From the NCBI RefSeq assembly GCF_900114785.1, contig NZ_FOUG01000003.1, positions 372,001-436,000 of the forward strand: a stretch of DNA of 64,000 nt. Direction: 5' to 3'. This document shows, piece by piece, positions 8,622 through 19,655 of the stretch. The stretch is from Variovorax sp. OV329 (lineage in GTDB: Bacteria > Pseudomonadota > Gammaproteobacteria > Burkholderiales > Burkholderiaceae_C). The notes beneath the pieces are model-generated. The model saw nothing but the letters and a program-made list of their open reading frames with translations, did no database searches and was not told where the DNA came from. Every line of letters begins with the position of its first letter. Position 1 is the first letter of the stretch. The translations under genes were made by a program, and so were the position numbers.

Positions 8622-9608
8622 ATGCAAAGAAGAACCGCGCTGATCGGCCTGGCCGGCATCGCCGCCGGCGCAACCACCACCACCACCACCTGGGCCCAGG
8701 GCCTGGTGTGGCCCGGCGCCACCGTGCGCATCGTCGTGCCCTACGGGGCGGGCGGCGGCACCACCGACCCGCTGGCACGCGTGTTCGCCGAGGAACTCGG
8801 CAAGGAGCTGGGCACCAGCTTCATCGTGGAGAACAAGCCCGGGGCCAACGGAAACATCGGCGCCGTGCTGGTCAAGCGGGCGCCGGCCGATGGCAGCGTC
8901 TTTCTCTTCACGGGAACCGGAACGCTGGCCACCAACATGGCGCTCTACAAGGATCCTGGCTTCGACACCCTCAAGGACTTCGACCCGGTCGTCCTGGTGG
9001 GCAACGTGCCCAACGTGCTGGTGGTGAACCCCTCGCTCAAGGTGAACAGCGTGAAGGAGTTCGTTGCCTACGCGCAGAAGAACCCCGGTGCGCTGACCTA
9101 TGCCTCGACCGGAAACGGCAGCTCCATGCACACGGCCGGCGAGCTCTTCAGCCAGTCCACCCACGTGAAGATGCTGCACGTTCCCTACAACGGCGCGGGC
9201 CCCGCCACCACCGACCTGCTGGCTGGCACCGTTCAGGCCATGTTCCAGCTGGTGCCCGGCATCGTGCAGCAGGTGAAGGCGGGCAAGGTCCGGGCGCTGG
9301 CCGTGATGGCGGCCAGGCGCTCGGCCAGTCTTCCGGACGTGCCGACCATGGCGGAGGCCGGCTATCCCGGCCTGGAGTCCTCCACCGGGCTGGGCTTCGT
9401 GGCGCCCAGGGGAACGTCGCCGGCCATTGCCGCGCGGATGAATGCGGCCGTGAACACGCTGCTTCAGCGCCCGGCGTTCCGCGCCCGGGTGGCCGAGATG
9501 GGGGTGGAGCCCATGGGGGGCAGCCAGAAGGAATTCGCGGCCTTCCTCGGCGTGGAGATAAAAAAATGGGGCGATGTGGTGCGCAACGCCGGCATGGCCA
9601 TCGAGTGA
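8622..9608 (+). CDS. Bug-family tripartite tricarboxylate receptor
   Basis: A 328-residue periplasmic receptor of the TctC/Bug family. The signal peptide runs to about residue 26 and has an unusual run of six threonines just before WAQ. The mature protein shows VRIVVPYGAGGGTTDPLAR, the ENKPGANG loop and VPYNGAGPAT, all typical. I chose the ATG at 8622, behind an AGGGAG site; a longer frame to 8439 runs inside the dehydrogenase gene. It is the second gene of the opine-dehydrogenase operon, 28 bases after it, and is closed by a strong terminator. No permease genes are linked. Confidence 0.92.
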   Translation: MQRRTALIGLAGIAAGATTTTTTWAQGLVWPGATVRIVVPYGAGGGTTDPLARVFAEELGKELGTSFIVENKPGANGNIGAVLVKRAPADGSVFLFTGTGTLATNMALYKDPGFDTLKDFDPVVLVGNVPNVLVVNPSLKVNSVKEFVAYAQKNPGALTYASTGNGSSMHTAGELFSQSTHVKMLHVPYNGAGPATTDLLAGTVQAMFQLVPGIVQQVKAGKVRALAVMAARRSASLPDVPTMAEAGYPGLESSTGLGFVAPRGTSPAIAARMNAAVNTLLQRPAFRARVAEMGVEPMGGSQKEFAAFLGVEIKKWGDVVRNAGMAIE

Positions 9609-9632
9609 GCTGGCTTGCAGCTCAGGCAAAGC

Positions 9633-9658
9633 AAAACGGGCCCCGCGGGGCCCGTTTT
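9633..9658. terminator. Bidirectional intrinsic terminator
   Basis: A nearly perfect palindrome: AAAACGGGCCCC, a short centre, then GGGGCCCGTTTT. It has a G+C-rich stem with A- and T-runs on both sides. It ends the Bug operon on the plus strand and can also stop the tRNA-Ala transcript arriving from the minus strand. Confidence 0.85.
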
Positions 9659-9677
9659 CGATTGCATGGGTGCGAGA

Positions 9678-9753
<76 letters not shown>

Positions 9754-9835
9754 ACATCGCGAAGCAAGTCTAACGCGAATCGCCAGGGGCCGGGTGTCCG
9801 TGCCGTGTCAAGATTGCGGCCTTCCGACACCCCCG

Positions 9836-10729
9836 ATGGAGCCCCGACCGATGCCGCTGGACGACCCCGAATGGCTGGAGCGCATGTACAACAACCGGGC
9901 GCGGGTGCCCGAGCATGGCGAGTACTTCGCCCGCTGGGCCGCCGACTCGGCGCGCGTGCGTGAATCGCAGCCCTGCAGCATCGACGTGCCCTATGGCGAC
10001 GGGTTGAACGAGACGCTGGACATCTTTCCGGCCGACGGCGGCACGGAACGCGCGCCGGTGCTGGTCTTCATCCACGGCGGCTACTGGCGTTCGCTGGACA
10101 AGCGCGACCATTCCTTCGTCGCGCCCGCCTTCACCGGGCGCCGGGTCTGCGTGGTGGTGCCCAACTACGCGCTGTGTCCCGGCACCGACGCGGCGCCGGT
10201 GAGCATCTCGCACATTGCCCTTCAGATGGTGCGCGCCCTGCACTGGACCTGGCGCAACATCGCCATGCACGGCGGCGATCCCGGGCGGATCACGGTGGCG
10301 GGCCACTCGGCCGGCGGACATCTCGCCGCGATGCTGCTGGCATGCCAGTGGGAGAGGGTGGCCGGCGACGTGCCGGACCAGATGGTGCGCAATGCCCTGG
10401 CGCTCTCGGGCCTGTTCGAGCTGGAGCCGATGCGCCGCACGCCGTCCTTCCAGGCCTCCCTGAACATCACGCCCGAAGAGGTGCCGCGCATCAGCCCCGC
10501 CATGTGGCCAGCGCCCGCAGCCGGCACGCTCTACGCGGTGGCCGGCGCGAAGGAAAGCGAGGAGTTCATCCGCCAGAACGAGGCCATCGCCGAAGCCTGG
10601 GGGCCGAAGGTGGTGCCGGTGTGCGAACTTGCGCCGGGACTGGACCACTTCAGCATCGTCGATGCGCTGGCCGACCCGGCGCACCGGGTGCACGAACTGG
10701 CGGTGGGGTTGCTGGAGCGCCGCGGCTGA
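9836..10729 (+). CDS. Alpha/beta-hydrolase, kynurenine-formamidase/esterase-like
   Basis: A serine hydrolase of about 297 residues with the HGGYW oxyanion motif (near residue 80), nucleophile elbow GHSAGG, and a C-terminal DHFSIVD carrying the catalytic His. The N-terminal DPEWLERMYNNRARVPEH and HGGYWRSLDKRDHS resemble arylformamidase-like esterases, but tryptophan-pathway neighbours (kynA, kynU) are missing, so the substrate is open. Three starts are possible: GTG 9794, ATG 9836 and ATG 9851. I prefer 9836, because family proteins begin a short distance before DPEWLE. The gene is convergent with guaC. Confidence 0.8.
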   Translation: MEPRPMPLDDPEWLERMYNNRARVPEHGEYFARWAADSARVRESQPCSIDVPYGDGLNETLDIFPADGGTERAPVLVFIHGGYWRSLDKRDHSFVAPAFTGRRVCVVVPNYALCPGTDAAPVSISHIALQMVRALHWTWRNIAMHGGDPGRITVAGHSAGGHLAAMLLACQWERVAGDVPDQMVRNALALSGLFELEPMRRTPSFQASLNITPEEVPRISPAMWPAPAAGTLYAVAGAKESEEFIRQNEAIAEAWGPKVVPVCELAPGLDHFSIVDALADPAHRVHELAVGLLERRG

Positions 10730-10759
10730 CGATCGACGGCGCGCGGCGCGCCGCTGCCC

Positions 10760-11737
10760 TTACATGAGCAGGTGCTCGCCGGCGTTGTCGCCGCCCAGGG
10801 TCACGTAGTTGACCTTGCGGATGTCCATGAGCTTCTTGCCGCCCGCGTAGCTGATGGAGCTTTGCACGTCCTGCTCCATCTCCACCAGCGTGTCGGCCAG
10901 CTTGCCCTTGACCGGCTCCAGGATGCGCTTGCCCTCGACGTGCTTGTACTCGCCCTTGTTGAAGTCGCTGGCCGAGCCGTAGTACTCCTTGAAGAGCTCG
11001 CCGTCGACCTCCACGGTCTTGCCGGGCGATTCCTCGTGGCCGGCGAAGAGCGAGCCGATCATCACCATCGAGGCGCCGAAGCGGATGCTCTTGGCGATGT
11101 CGCCGTGGTCGCGGATGCCGCCGTCCGCAATGATGGGCTTGGTGGCCACGCGCGCGCACCACTTGAGCGCCGACAGCTGCCAGCCGCCGGTGCCGAAGCC
11201 TGTCTTCAGGCGGGTGATGCACACCTTGCCCGGGCCGATGCCCACCTTGGTGGCGTCGGCGCCCCAGTTCTCCAGGTCGATCACGGCCTCGGGCGTGCCC
11301 ACGTTGCCAGCGATGACGAAGGACTTCGGCAGCTTCTGCTTCAAGTAGCCGATCATGTTCTTCACCGTGTCGGCATGGCCGTGGGCGATGTCGATGGTGA
11401 TGTATTCGGGCACCAGCTTCTCGGCGGCCAGGCGGTCGACCGTGTCGTAGTCGGGCTTCTTCACGCCCAGCGAGATGGAAGCGAACGCGCCCTTGGCGTG
11501 CATGTCGCGCACGAACTTCAGGTTGTCGATGTCGAAGCGGTGCATCACGTAGAAGTAGCCGTTCTGCGCCAGCCAGAGGCAGATGGATTCGTCCACCACC
11601 GTCTTCATGTTGGCCGGCACGACCGGGATGCGGAACTTGCGCCCGCCCAGCTCGACGCTGGCGTCGCATTCGGAACGGCTTTCCACGCGGCACTTGCGCG
11701 GAAGAAGAAGGATGTTGTCGTAGTCGAAGATTTGCAT
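10760..11737 (-). CDS. guaC: GMP reductase
   Basis: A 325-residue TIM-barrel enzyme that reduces GMP to IMP with NADPH, returning guanine nucleotides to the purine pool. The N-terminus [16 protein letters not shown], the phosphate loop GGIRDHG, the catalytic-Cys loop [11 protein letters not shown] (near residue 170) and [12 protein letters not shown] mark the IMPDH/GMPR family. The absence of a CBS pair and the short length indicate the reductase rather than IMP dehydrogenase. I chose the ATG at 11737; the frame remains open through the leader to 11941, but that part has no similarity to the family. A hairpin with a U-run lies in the leader. Confidence 0.95.
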   Translation of the reverse strand: MQIFDYDNILLLPRKCRVESRSECDASVELGGRKFRIPVVPANMKTVVDESICLWLAQNGYFYVMHRFDIDNLKFVRDMHAKGAFASISLGVKKPDYDTVDRLAAEKLVPEYITIDIAHGHADTVKNMIGYLKQKLPKSFVIAGNVGTPEAVIDLENWGADATKVGIGPGKVCITRLKTGFGTGGWQLSALKWCARVATKPIIADGGIRDHGDIAKSIRFGASMVMIGSLFAGHEESPGKTVEVDGELFKEYYGSASDFNKGEYKHVEGKRILEPVKGKLADTLVEMEQDVQSSISYAGGKKLMDIRKVNYVTLGGDNAGEHLLM

Positions 11738-11827
11738 GAACCAGGCTCCAGATGGAAGTCGTTGAAAAAACGAGTGAGCGCTTGGTCCGGCCGGTTTCTT
11801 CGCGCCTGCCACAAAGGCTTCGGCCAC

Positions 11828-11859
11828 AAAAAACCGGGCGCAAGAATCTTGGGCCCGGT
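11828..11859 (-). terminator. Terminator-like hairpin in the guaC leader
   Basis: On the minus strand a 7-base stem ACCGGGC/GCCCGGT (11833-11859) with an inner CAAGA/TCTTG stem is followed at once by six U (complement of 11828-11833). It lies about 90 bases before the guaC start codon and just after a probable -10 box (TAGAAT, complement of 11865-11870). No minus-strand gene lies upstream that would need ending, so it may be an attenuator or a 5'-end stabilising hairpin. Confidence 0.6.
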
Positions 11860-11920
11860 GACTGATTCTACGCCATCGCACCATCCCGCGCAGGCACAGG
11901 AATTCATATGGAGTCCATAC

Positions 11921-11951
11921 GGCGCGCTTTCTACGGCGCACTTTCTACAAT
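11921..11951 (+). promoter_or_regulatory. Probable uvrD promoter with tandem 14-base repeat
   Basis: Two adjacent 14-base units, GGCGCGCTTTCTAC (11921-11934) and GGCGCACTTTCTAC (11935-11948), differ at one base. The second runs into a -10-like TACAAT (11946-11951) six bases before the uvrD ATG. Transcription would then start on or next to the ATG, predicting a leaderless mRNA; no ribosome-binding site is visible. Confidence 0.5.
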
Positions 11952-11957
11952 CGGTCG

Positions 11958-14381
<2,424 letters not shown>

Positions 14382-14413
14382 GCGAACTGAGGACAGCGAC
14401 GCGGCCGGGGCGC

Positions 14414-15217
14414 TCAGTCCTCGCTGAACGAATCCCTGAAGCTGAACCAGAGCGAGGCGAAGAACATCGCCGCCATCACCAGCGCGCCGCCCACCATCAG
14501 CACGCTGCCGATGGCCGAGCCGGCGTCGCCGCCGCCCATCGCGCCCGCGGCCACCATGATGCTGGTGACCAGGCTGATGACGATGCCGGCGCCCACGAAG
14601 ACGCCCAGCCAGACGATGCCGAACAGGGTCAGCGCGCCGAAGTTGCGGAAGCACGCCACCGCGCTGAAGAAGATGCTCTTGACCGGCGGCACGCGGTGCC
14701 AGTGCATCAGCGCCGGCGCATGCCAGAAGGCCAGCGACAGCGGCAGGTACAGCGCCATGGCGATCCACAGGGCGAGCTGGAAGTCGGTTTCCTGCGCCGC
14801 CTCGCGCGTGAGCGGCCGGCCGAGCAGGTAGACGCCGGCGAACTTGCCACCGTCGGCCAGGGCCGAGATCGCCATCACCAGCAGGAAGCCCACGGCATAG
14901 AGCCCGCCCAGCACGAGCAGCGGCCGGATGTCCTGACGAACGGCCCGGATGGCGGCCATGAACACGCTGCCCGCCGGCGCCCGCACGCCGGGCACGGCCT
15001 GCGTGCTGGCGCTGGCGGCCATCAGGCCCAGTGTCATGGTGGGCAGCAGCACCAGCGCCACCGTGCCGCCGATGACCGGCAACTGCGAGGCGATGGACAC
15101 CGCCGCCATGAAGAAGAAGAACAGCGAGACGAAGGCCAGCGGCTGGCGGAAGAAGGTCTGCAGGCCCTGGCGCACCCAGAGGGAGCCGTTGCGGGCGGGG
15201 ACGATGTTGAGTTTCAT
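14414..15217 (-). CDS. BPSS1780-type integral membrane protein
   Basis: A 267-residue protein with a short cytoplasmic start (MKLNIVPARNGSLWVRQGLQTFFRQP) and about six hydrophobic segments. The opening pattern matches the BPSS1780 family of uncharacterised betaproteobacterial membrane proteins. I chose the ATG at 15217, inside the repeated junction TGACATGAAAC; the frame extends ten residues further upstream without support. It lies downstream of thrB, separated by a 22-codon mini-ORF. No function is known. Confidence 0.75.
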   Translation of the reverse strand: MKLNIVPARNGSLWVRQGLQTFFRQPLAFVSLFFFFMAAVSIASQLPVIGGTVALVLLPTMTLGLMAASASTQAVPGVRAPAGSVFMAAIRAVRQDIRPLLVLGGLYAVGFLLVMAISALADGGKFAGVYLLGRPLTREAAQETDFQLALWIAMALYLPLSLAFWHAPALMHWHRVPPVKSIFFSAVACFRNFGALTLFGIVWLGVFVGAGIVISLVTSIMVAAGAMGGGDAGSAIGSVLMVGGALVMAAMFFASLWFSFRDSFSED

Positions 15218-15218
15218 G

Positions 15219-15287
15219 TCAGGCCATCCGCCGGGCCGCCCCAGCAATGGGCTGTGAGCGCGCGGCGTGGTGAGCGTAAGGTTTCAT
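15219..15287 (-). CDS. 22-residue mini-ORF between thrB and the membrane-protein gene
   Basis: On the minus strand a 22-codon frame starts with ATG at 15287, one base after the thrB stop, and ends with TGA at 15219-15221, one base before the next ATG at 15217. Its peptide starts MKPYAHHAARSQPIAG. Both ends carry the same 15-base sequence (GTTTCATGTCAGGCC on the plus strand, 15211-15225 and 15281-15295), giving two identical stop-start junctions TGA-C-ATG. It could be a coupling peptide or the remnant of a duplicated junction. There is no homology I can name. Confidence 0.35.
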   Translation of the reverse strand: MKPYAHHAARSQPIAGAARRMA

Positions 15288-15288
15288 G

Positions 15289-16353
15289 TCAGGCCGCCAT
15301 CTCGGCCGGCGCCTGGGTCGTGTTGTACAGGTCGAATGCCGGCAAGGCGCGTGCGCGGTAGCGCAGCACCCGCTCGAAGTGGCGGGGGTCGTGCGGCTTG
15401 AGCATGGACGCCTCGCGCGGCAGGTGGAAGTCCCACAGGCGCGAGATCCAGAAGCGCAGTGCCGCTGCCCGCAGCATGCCCGGCAGCAGGTGGCGCTCGG
15501 CCGCGCCCAGCGGCCGCACCGACTGGTAGGCGGCGAGCAGGGCCTCGGCCCGCTCGGGGTGGTCCTCGCCCGTGGGCAGGTCGATGGCCCAGTCGTTCAG
15601 GCACACCGCCAGGTCGAAGAGCCAGCTGTCCGTGCCGGCGAAGTAGAAGTCGAACACGCCCGACAAATGCGGCGGGTGGCCCGGCTCCTCGTCGCGGATG
15701 GCGAACATCACGTTGTCGCGGAACAGGTCGGCATGCACCGGCCCGCGGGGCAGGGCGGCATAGGCGGCCGATTCGGCCACGTGGTTCTGGTAGGCCAGTT
15801 CGCCGGCCAGCAGCGCCGCCTGGGCTTCGTCCAGGTGGGGCATCACCACCGGCGCGGTTTCGTTCCACCAGGCCAGGCCGCGCAGGTTGGGCTGGATGCG
15901 CGGGAAGTCGCGCCCCGCCAGGTGCATGCGGGCCAGCAGGCGGCCGAGTTCGGCGCAGTGGGCCTCGGTCGGGTCCAGCTCGCTCTTGCCGGCCAGGCGG
16001 TGCACCACCGCCGCCGGCTTGCCGGCGACCGTGTGCAGGAACTCGCAGGGGGCGTTGGCGGGAATCTCCAGCGCGTGGCCGTTTGGCGGCGCGACGGCCG
16101 GGTCGGCAAAGGGCTCGGGCACCGGCAGGCCCTTGGCCGCCAAGTGCTTCATCAGGCACAGGTAGTAGGGCAATTGCTCGGCGCGCAGGCGCTCGAACAG
16201 CGTGAGCACGAACTCGCCCGTGTCGGTGCTGGCGAAGTAGTTGGTGTTCTCGATGCCGCCCTGGATGCCCTTGAGGGCCTGCAGTTCGCCCAGGCCCAGG
16301 CGCGCCATCAACTCGCGGGCTTCGTCGAACCCGACTTCGGTGAAGACAGCCAC
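15289..16353 (-). CDS. thrB: Homoserine kinase, aminoglycoside-phosphotransferase-like type
   Basis: A 354-residue kinase of the APH fold that phosphorylates homoserine, the penultimate step of threonine synthesis. The protein starts MAVFTEVGFDEARELMARLGLGELQALKGIQGGIENTN-like in its glycine-rich N-lobe. The catalytic loop is GPVHADLFRDN near residue 205, followed by the metal-binding GVFDFYFAGTD. This non-GHMP class of ThrB is usual in beta- and alphaproteobacteria. I chose the GTG at 16353, seven bases after the upstream stop; the longer open frame runs back through the DUF2782 gene. Co-transcription with the DUF2782 gene is likely. Confidence 0.9.
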   Translation of the reverse strand: MAVFTEVGFDEARELMARLGLGELQALKGIQGGIENTNYFASTDTGEFVLTLFERLRAEQLPYYLCLMKHLAAKGLPVPEPFADPAVAPPNGHALEIPANAPCEFLHTVAGKPAAVVHRLAGKSELDPTEAHCAELGRLLARMHLAGRDFPRIQPNLRGLAWWNETAPVVMPHLDEAQAALLAGELAYQNHVAESAAYAALPRGPVHADLFRDNVMFAIRDEEPGHPPHLSGVFDFYFAGTDSWLFDLAVCLNDWAIDLPTGEDHPERAEALLAAYQSVRPLGAAERHLLPGMLRAAALRFWISRLWDFHLPREASMLKPHDPRHFERVLRYRARALPAFDLYNTTQAPAEMAA

Positions 16354-16360
16354 CGGCTGC

Positions 16361-16738
16361 TCAGAACTTGAAGATGTTCCAGAGCGTCGGGCCGGTGCCC
16401 CCGCCCGCGTCGCCGCCGCCCTGCTGGCCGGTGCGGCTGTTGTTGTTGTTGGGAACAACCTCGTACTGGGGCATGCGCTCGTTCTTGGGGGTGACCGTGA
16501 TGCTCTGGGTCTGGCCGCCGTAGCGCAGCTCGTCGACCTTGGCGCCGCCGTCGTCGACATGGATGCGTTCGATCTTCTGGTTACGCCGGCCTTCTTCGCG
16601 CTTTTCCGCCTTGGTCAGGCCGTCATCGGGTGCCGGGGAGGGGGCGGGCGCCTGCGCGTGCGCCAGGCCGGCAATGATGGCAAGGCAGGCCAGGCTCAGC
16701 GAGGCGATGCGAACGAAGGAGGTGGTTGGGGCGGCCAT
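16361..16738 (-). CDS. DUF2782-type secreted/periplasmic protein
   Basis: A 125-residue protein with a signal peptide (cleavage after GLAHAQ near residue 29), a Pro/Ala spacer, a charged segment (LTKAEKREEGRRNQKIERIHVDDGG) and a conserved core (VDELRYGGQTQSITVTPKN) typical of DUF2782. This gene commonly sits beside polA in betaproteobacteria, as here. A -10-like TACAAT nine bases before the ATG predicts a very short leader. Function unknown. Confidence 0.8.
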   Translation of the reverse strand: MAAPTTSFVRIASLSLACLAIIAGLAHAQAPAPSPAPDDGLTKAEKREEGRRNQKIERIHVDDGGAKVDELRYGGQTQSITVTPKNERMPQYEVVPNNNNSRTGQQGGGDAGGGTGPTLWNIFKF

Positions 16739-16827
16739 GATGAAGATATTGTAGGTGGCGCCAATCGCCTTTAGTAGCTTCCTTTCGCCCCTGCGGACGG
16801 GTTGTGGCTGGCAGGCAAAATGCCTGG

Positions 16828-19611
16828 ATGACCGACACCAAGACCTTGCTGCTCGTGGATGGCTCGAGCTACCTCTATCGCGCCTTCCATGCCATGCCCG
16901 ACCTGCGCGCGGTGCCCGGCGATCCTTCCAGCCCCGCGACCGGTGCCATCCGCGGGATGATCAACATGATGACGGCGCTGCGCCGGGAGGTACGGGCCGA
17001 CTACGCCGCCTGTGTATTTGACGCGCCCGGAAAGACCTTCCGCGACGAGTGGTATCCGGCCTACAAGGCCAACCGCTCGCCCATGCCGGACGACCTGCGC
17101 AGCCAGATCGACCCCATCCACGAAGTGGTGCGCCTGCTGGGCTGGCCGGTGCTGCACGTGCCCGACGTGGAGGCCGACGACGTCATCGGCACGCTGGCGC
17201 GCATCGGTGCCGCGCAGGGCATGGAAGTGATCGTCTCCAGCGGCGACAAGGACCTGAGCCAGCTGGTGACCGAGCACATCACCATCATCGACACCATGAA
17301 CGGCAAGAAGCGGGACGTGGCCGGCGTCACCGCCGAGTTCGGCGTGCCGCCCAGCCTCATGGTCGACTACCAGACCCTGGTGGGCGACACCGTGGACAAC
17401 GTGCCCGGCGTGCAGAAGGTGGGCCCGAAGACGGCGGCCAAGTGGCTGCTCGAATACGGCTCGCTGGACGCCCTGGTCGCCCGGGCGGCCGAGGTGAAGG
17501 GCGCCGCCGGCGAGAACCTGCGCCAGGCACTGGACTGGCTGCCGCAGGGCCGCCGCCTGGTCACCATCCGCACCGACTGCGACCTGAAGGAGCACATGCC
17601 CAGGCTGCCGTCGCTGGACGACCTCGAGCTGGGTGGCCAGCAGGTCGAGGCGCTCAAGGCCTTCTACGATCGCTACGGCTTCAAGAGCCTGGTGAGGGCG
17701 CTGGAATCGCAGGAGTCTCCACCCGAGCTGATCGGGGAAGTGCCCGGTCTCAGCGCGGGCTCCGGCGGCATCGAGGCATCGGCGCTGCGCGCCGCCGCCC
17801 CGGCCAGCAACCTGGTCTACGACACGGTGCTGACCTGGGAAGCCTTCGATGCCTGGCTCGCGAAGCTGGAAGCCGCCGAGCTCACCGCCATCGACACCGA
17901 GACCAGCTCCCTGGACGAGATGGTGGCCGAGATCGTGGGCCTGTCCTTAAGCGTGACGCCTGGCGAGGCGGCGTACGTGCCGCTGGGCCACAACTACCCG
18001 GACGCACCGGCGCAGCTGCCGACGAACGAGGTGCTCGCTCGCCTGAAGCCCTGGCTGGAAGATGAAAGCAAGAAAAAGCTCGGCCAGCACATCAAGTACG
18101 ACCGCCACGTGTTCGCCAACCACGGCATCGAGGTCAAGGGCTATGCGCACGACACCATGCTGCAGAGCTACGTGCTCGAAGTGCACAAGCCCCATGGCCT
18201 GACCAGCCTGGCCGAGCGCCACCTGGGCCGCACCGGCATCGAGTACGAGGACCTGTGCGGCAAGGGCGCGCACCAGATCGCCTTCTCGCAGGTGGACATC
18301 GCCAAGGCGGCCGAGTACGCCTGCGAGGACTCCGACCTCACGCTGGACGTGCATCGCTTCCTGTGGCCGCAGCTGCAAGCCAACGAGCAGCTGCGCTTCA
18401 TCTACCAGCTGGAGATGGACAGCAGCGAGGCGCTCTACCGCGTGGAGCGCAACGGCGTGCTGATCGATGCGCCCACGCTTGCCGCCCAAAGCCACGAACT
18501 GGGCACCCGCATCATGGCGCTGGAGCAGGAGGCCTACGCGCTGGCCGGCCAGCCCTTCAACCTGGGCAGCCCCAAGCAGATCGGCGACATCTTCTTCAAC
18601 AAGCTGGGCCTGCCGGTGGTGAAGAAGACACCCAGCGGCGCGCCGAGCACCGACGAGGAGGTGCTGGAGAAGCTGGCCGAGGACTTTCCGCTGCCGGCCA
18701 AGATCCTGGAGCACCGCAGCCTCTCGAAGCTCAAGGGCACCTACACCGACAAGCTGGGCCAGCTGGCCCATCCGCGCAGCGGCCGGGTGCACACCCACTA
18801 CGCGCAGGCGGTGGCCGTCACCGGGCGCCTGTCGAGCAACGACCCCAACCTGCAGAACATCCCGATCCGCACGCCCGAGGGCCGGCGCGTGCGCGAGGCC
18901 TTCGTGGCGCCGGCGGGCAGCCAGATCGTGAGCTGCGACTACTCGCAGATCGAGCTGCGCATCATGGCCCACATCAGCGGCGACGAGGCGCTGCTGCGCG
19001 CCTTCACCGACGGCGTGGACGTGCACCGCGCCACCGCATCGGAAGTGTTCGGCGTGGCGCCCGAGCAGGTGAGCAGCGAACAGCGCCGCTACGCCAAGGT
19101 GATCAACTTCGGCCTGATCTACGGCATGAGCAGCTTCGGCCTGGCGCGCAACCTGGGCATCGAGAACGCCGCGGCCAAGAGCTACATCGACCGCTACTTC
19201 GCGCGCTACCCCGGCGTGAAAGCCTACATGGACGACACGCGCCAGTCGGCCAAGGAGAAGGGTTACGTGGAGACGGTGTTCGGCCGGCGCCTGTACCTGC
19301 CCGAGATCAGGTCGCCCAACGGCCCGCGCCGCGGCGCTGCCGAGCGGGCCGCCATCAACGCGCCCATGCAGGGCACCGCGGCCGACCTGATCAAGCTGAG
19401 CATGGTGAAGATCCAGGACGTGCTCGACGCCGAGAAGCGCGCCACCCGGATGATCATGCAGGTGCACGACGAACTGGTTTTCGAAGTGCCCGACGCCGAG
19501 ATCGAATGGGCCCGCACCGAGGTGCCGCGCCTGATGGCGGGCGTGGCCGAGCTCAAGGTGCCGCTGCTGGCGGAAGTCGGCGTGGGGCCCAACTGGGACA
19601 AGGCGCACTGA
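16828..19611 (+). CDS. polA: DNA polymerase I
   Basis: A 927-residue family A polymerase for Okazaki-fragment processing and repair. The N-terminal 5'-3' exonuclease/flap domain (1-300) begins LLLVDGSSYLYRAFHA. The 3'-5' exonuclease domain retains its acidic residues (IDTETSSLD near 355 and YACEDSDLT), so proofreading is probably active. The polymerase domain has motif A DYSQIELRIMAH (near 704), the O-helix region KVINFGLIYGMSSFG (near 757) and motif C QVHDELVFEV (near 877). I chose the ATG at 16828; a -10-like CAAAAT lies six bases upstream, so the mRNA may be leaderless. Confidence 0.97.
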   Translation: MTDTKTLLLVDGSSYLYRAFHAMPDLRAVPGDPSSPATGAIRGMINMMTALRREVRADYAACVFDAPGKTFRDEWYPAYKANRSPMPDDLRSQIDPIHEVVRLLGWPVLHVPDVEADDVIGTLARIGAAQGMEVIVSSGDKDLSQLVTEHITIIDTMNGKKRDVAGVTAEFGVPPSLMVDYQTLVGDTVDNVPGVQKVGPKTAAKWLLEYGSLDALVARAAEVKGAAGENLRQALDWLPQGRRLVTIRTDCDLKEHMPRLPSLDDLELGGQQVEALKAFYDRYGFKSLVRALESQESPPELIGEVPGLSAGSGGIEASALRAAAPASNLVYDTVLTWEAFDAWLAKLEAAELTAIDTETSSLDEMVAEIVGLSLSVTPGEAAYVPLGHNYPDAPAQLPTNEVLARLKPWLEDESKKKLGQHIKYDRHVFANHGIEVKGYAHDTMLQSYVLEVHKPHGLTSLAERHLGRTGIEYEDLCGKGAHQIAFSQVDIAKAAEYACEDSDLTLDVHRFLWPQLQANEQLRFIYQLEMDSSEALYRVERNGVLIDAPTLAAQSHELGTRIMALEQEAYALAGQPFNLGSPKQIGDIFFNKLGLPVVKKTPSGAPSTDEEVLEKLAEDFPLPAKILEHRSLSKLKGTYTDKLGQLAHPRSGRVHTHYAQAVAVTGRLSSNDPNLQNIPIRTPEGRRVREAFVAPAGSQIVSCDYSQIELRIMAHISGDEALLRAFTDGVDVHRATASEVFGVAPEQVSSEQRRYAKVINFGLIYGMSSFGLARNLGIENAAAKSYIDRYFARYPGVKAYMDDTRQSAKEKGYVETVFGRRLYLPEIRSPNGPRRGAAERAAINAPMQGTAADLIKLSMVKIQDVLDAEKRATRMIMQVHDELVFEVPDAEIEWARTEVPRLMAGVAELKVPLLAEVGVGPNWDKAH

Positions 19612-19655
19612 CCCGACATTCAATGGAACAAGCAATCACAAGGAGACTCCCGAAG

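Noticed and set aside
9836..10729. Firm annotation as kynurenine formamidase (kynB)
   Set aside because: Motifs fit a broad esterase family, and no other kynurenine-pathway gene is present in the window.
11738..11957. A classical purine or guanine riboswitch in the guaC leader
   Set aside because: The conserved core of the known purine aptamer is not visible; only a simple hairpin and U-run can be supported.
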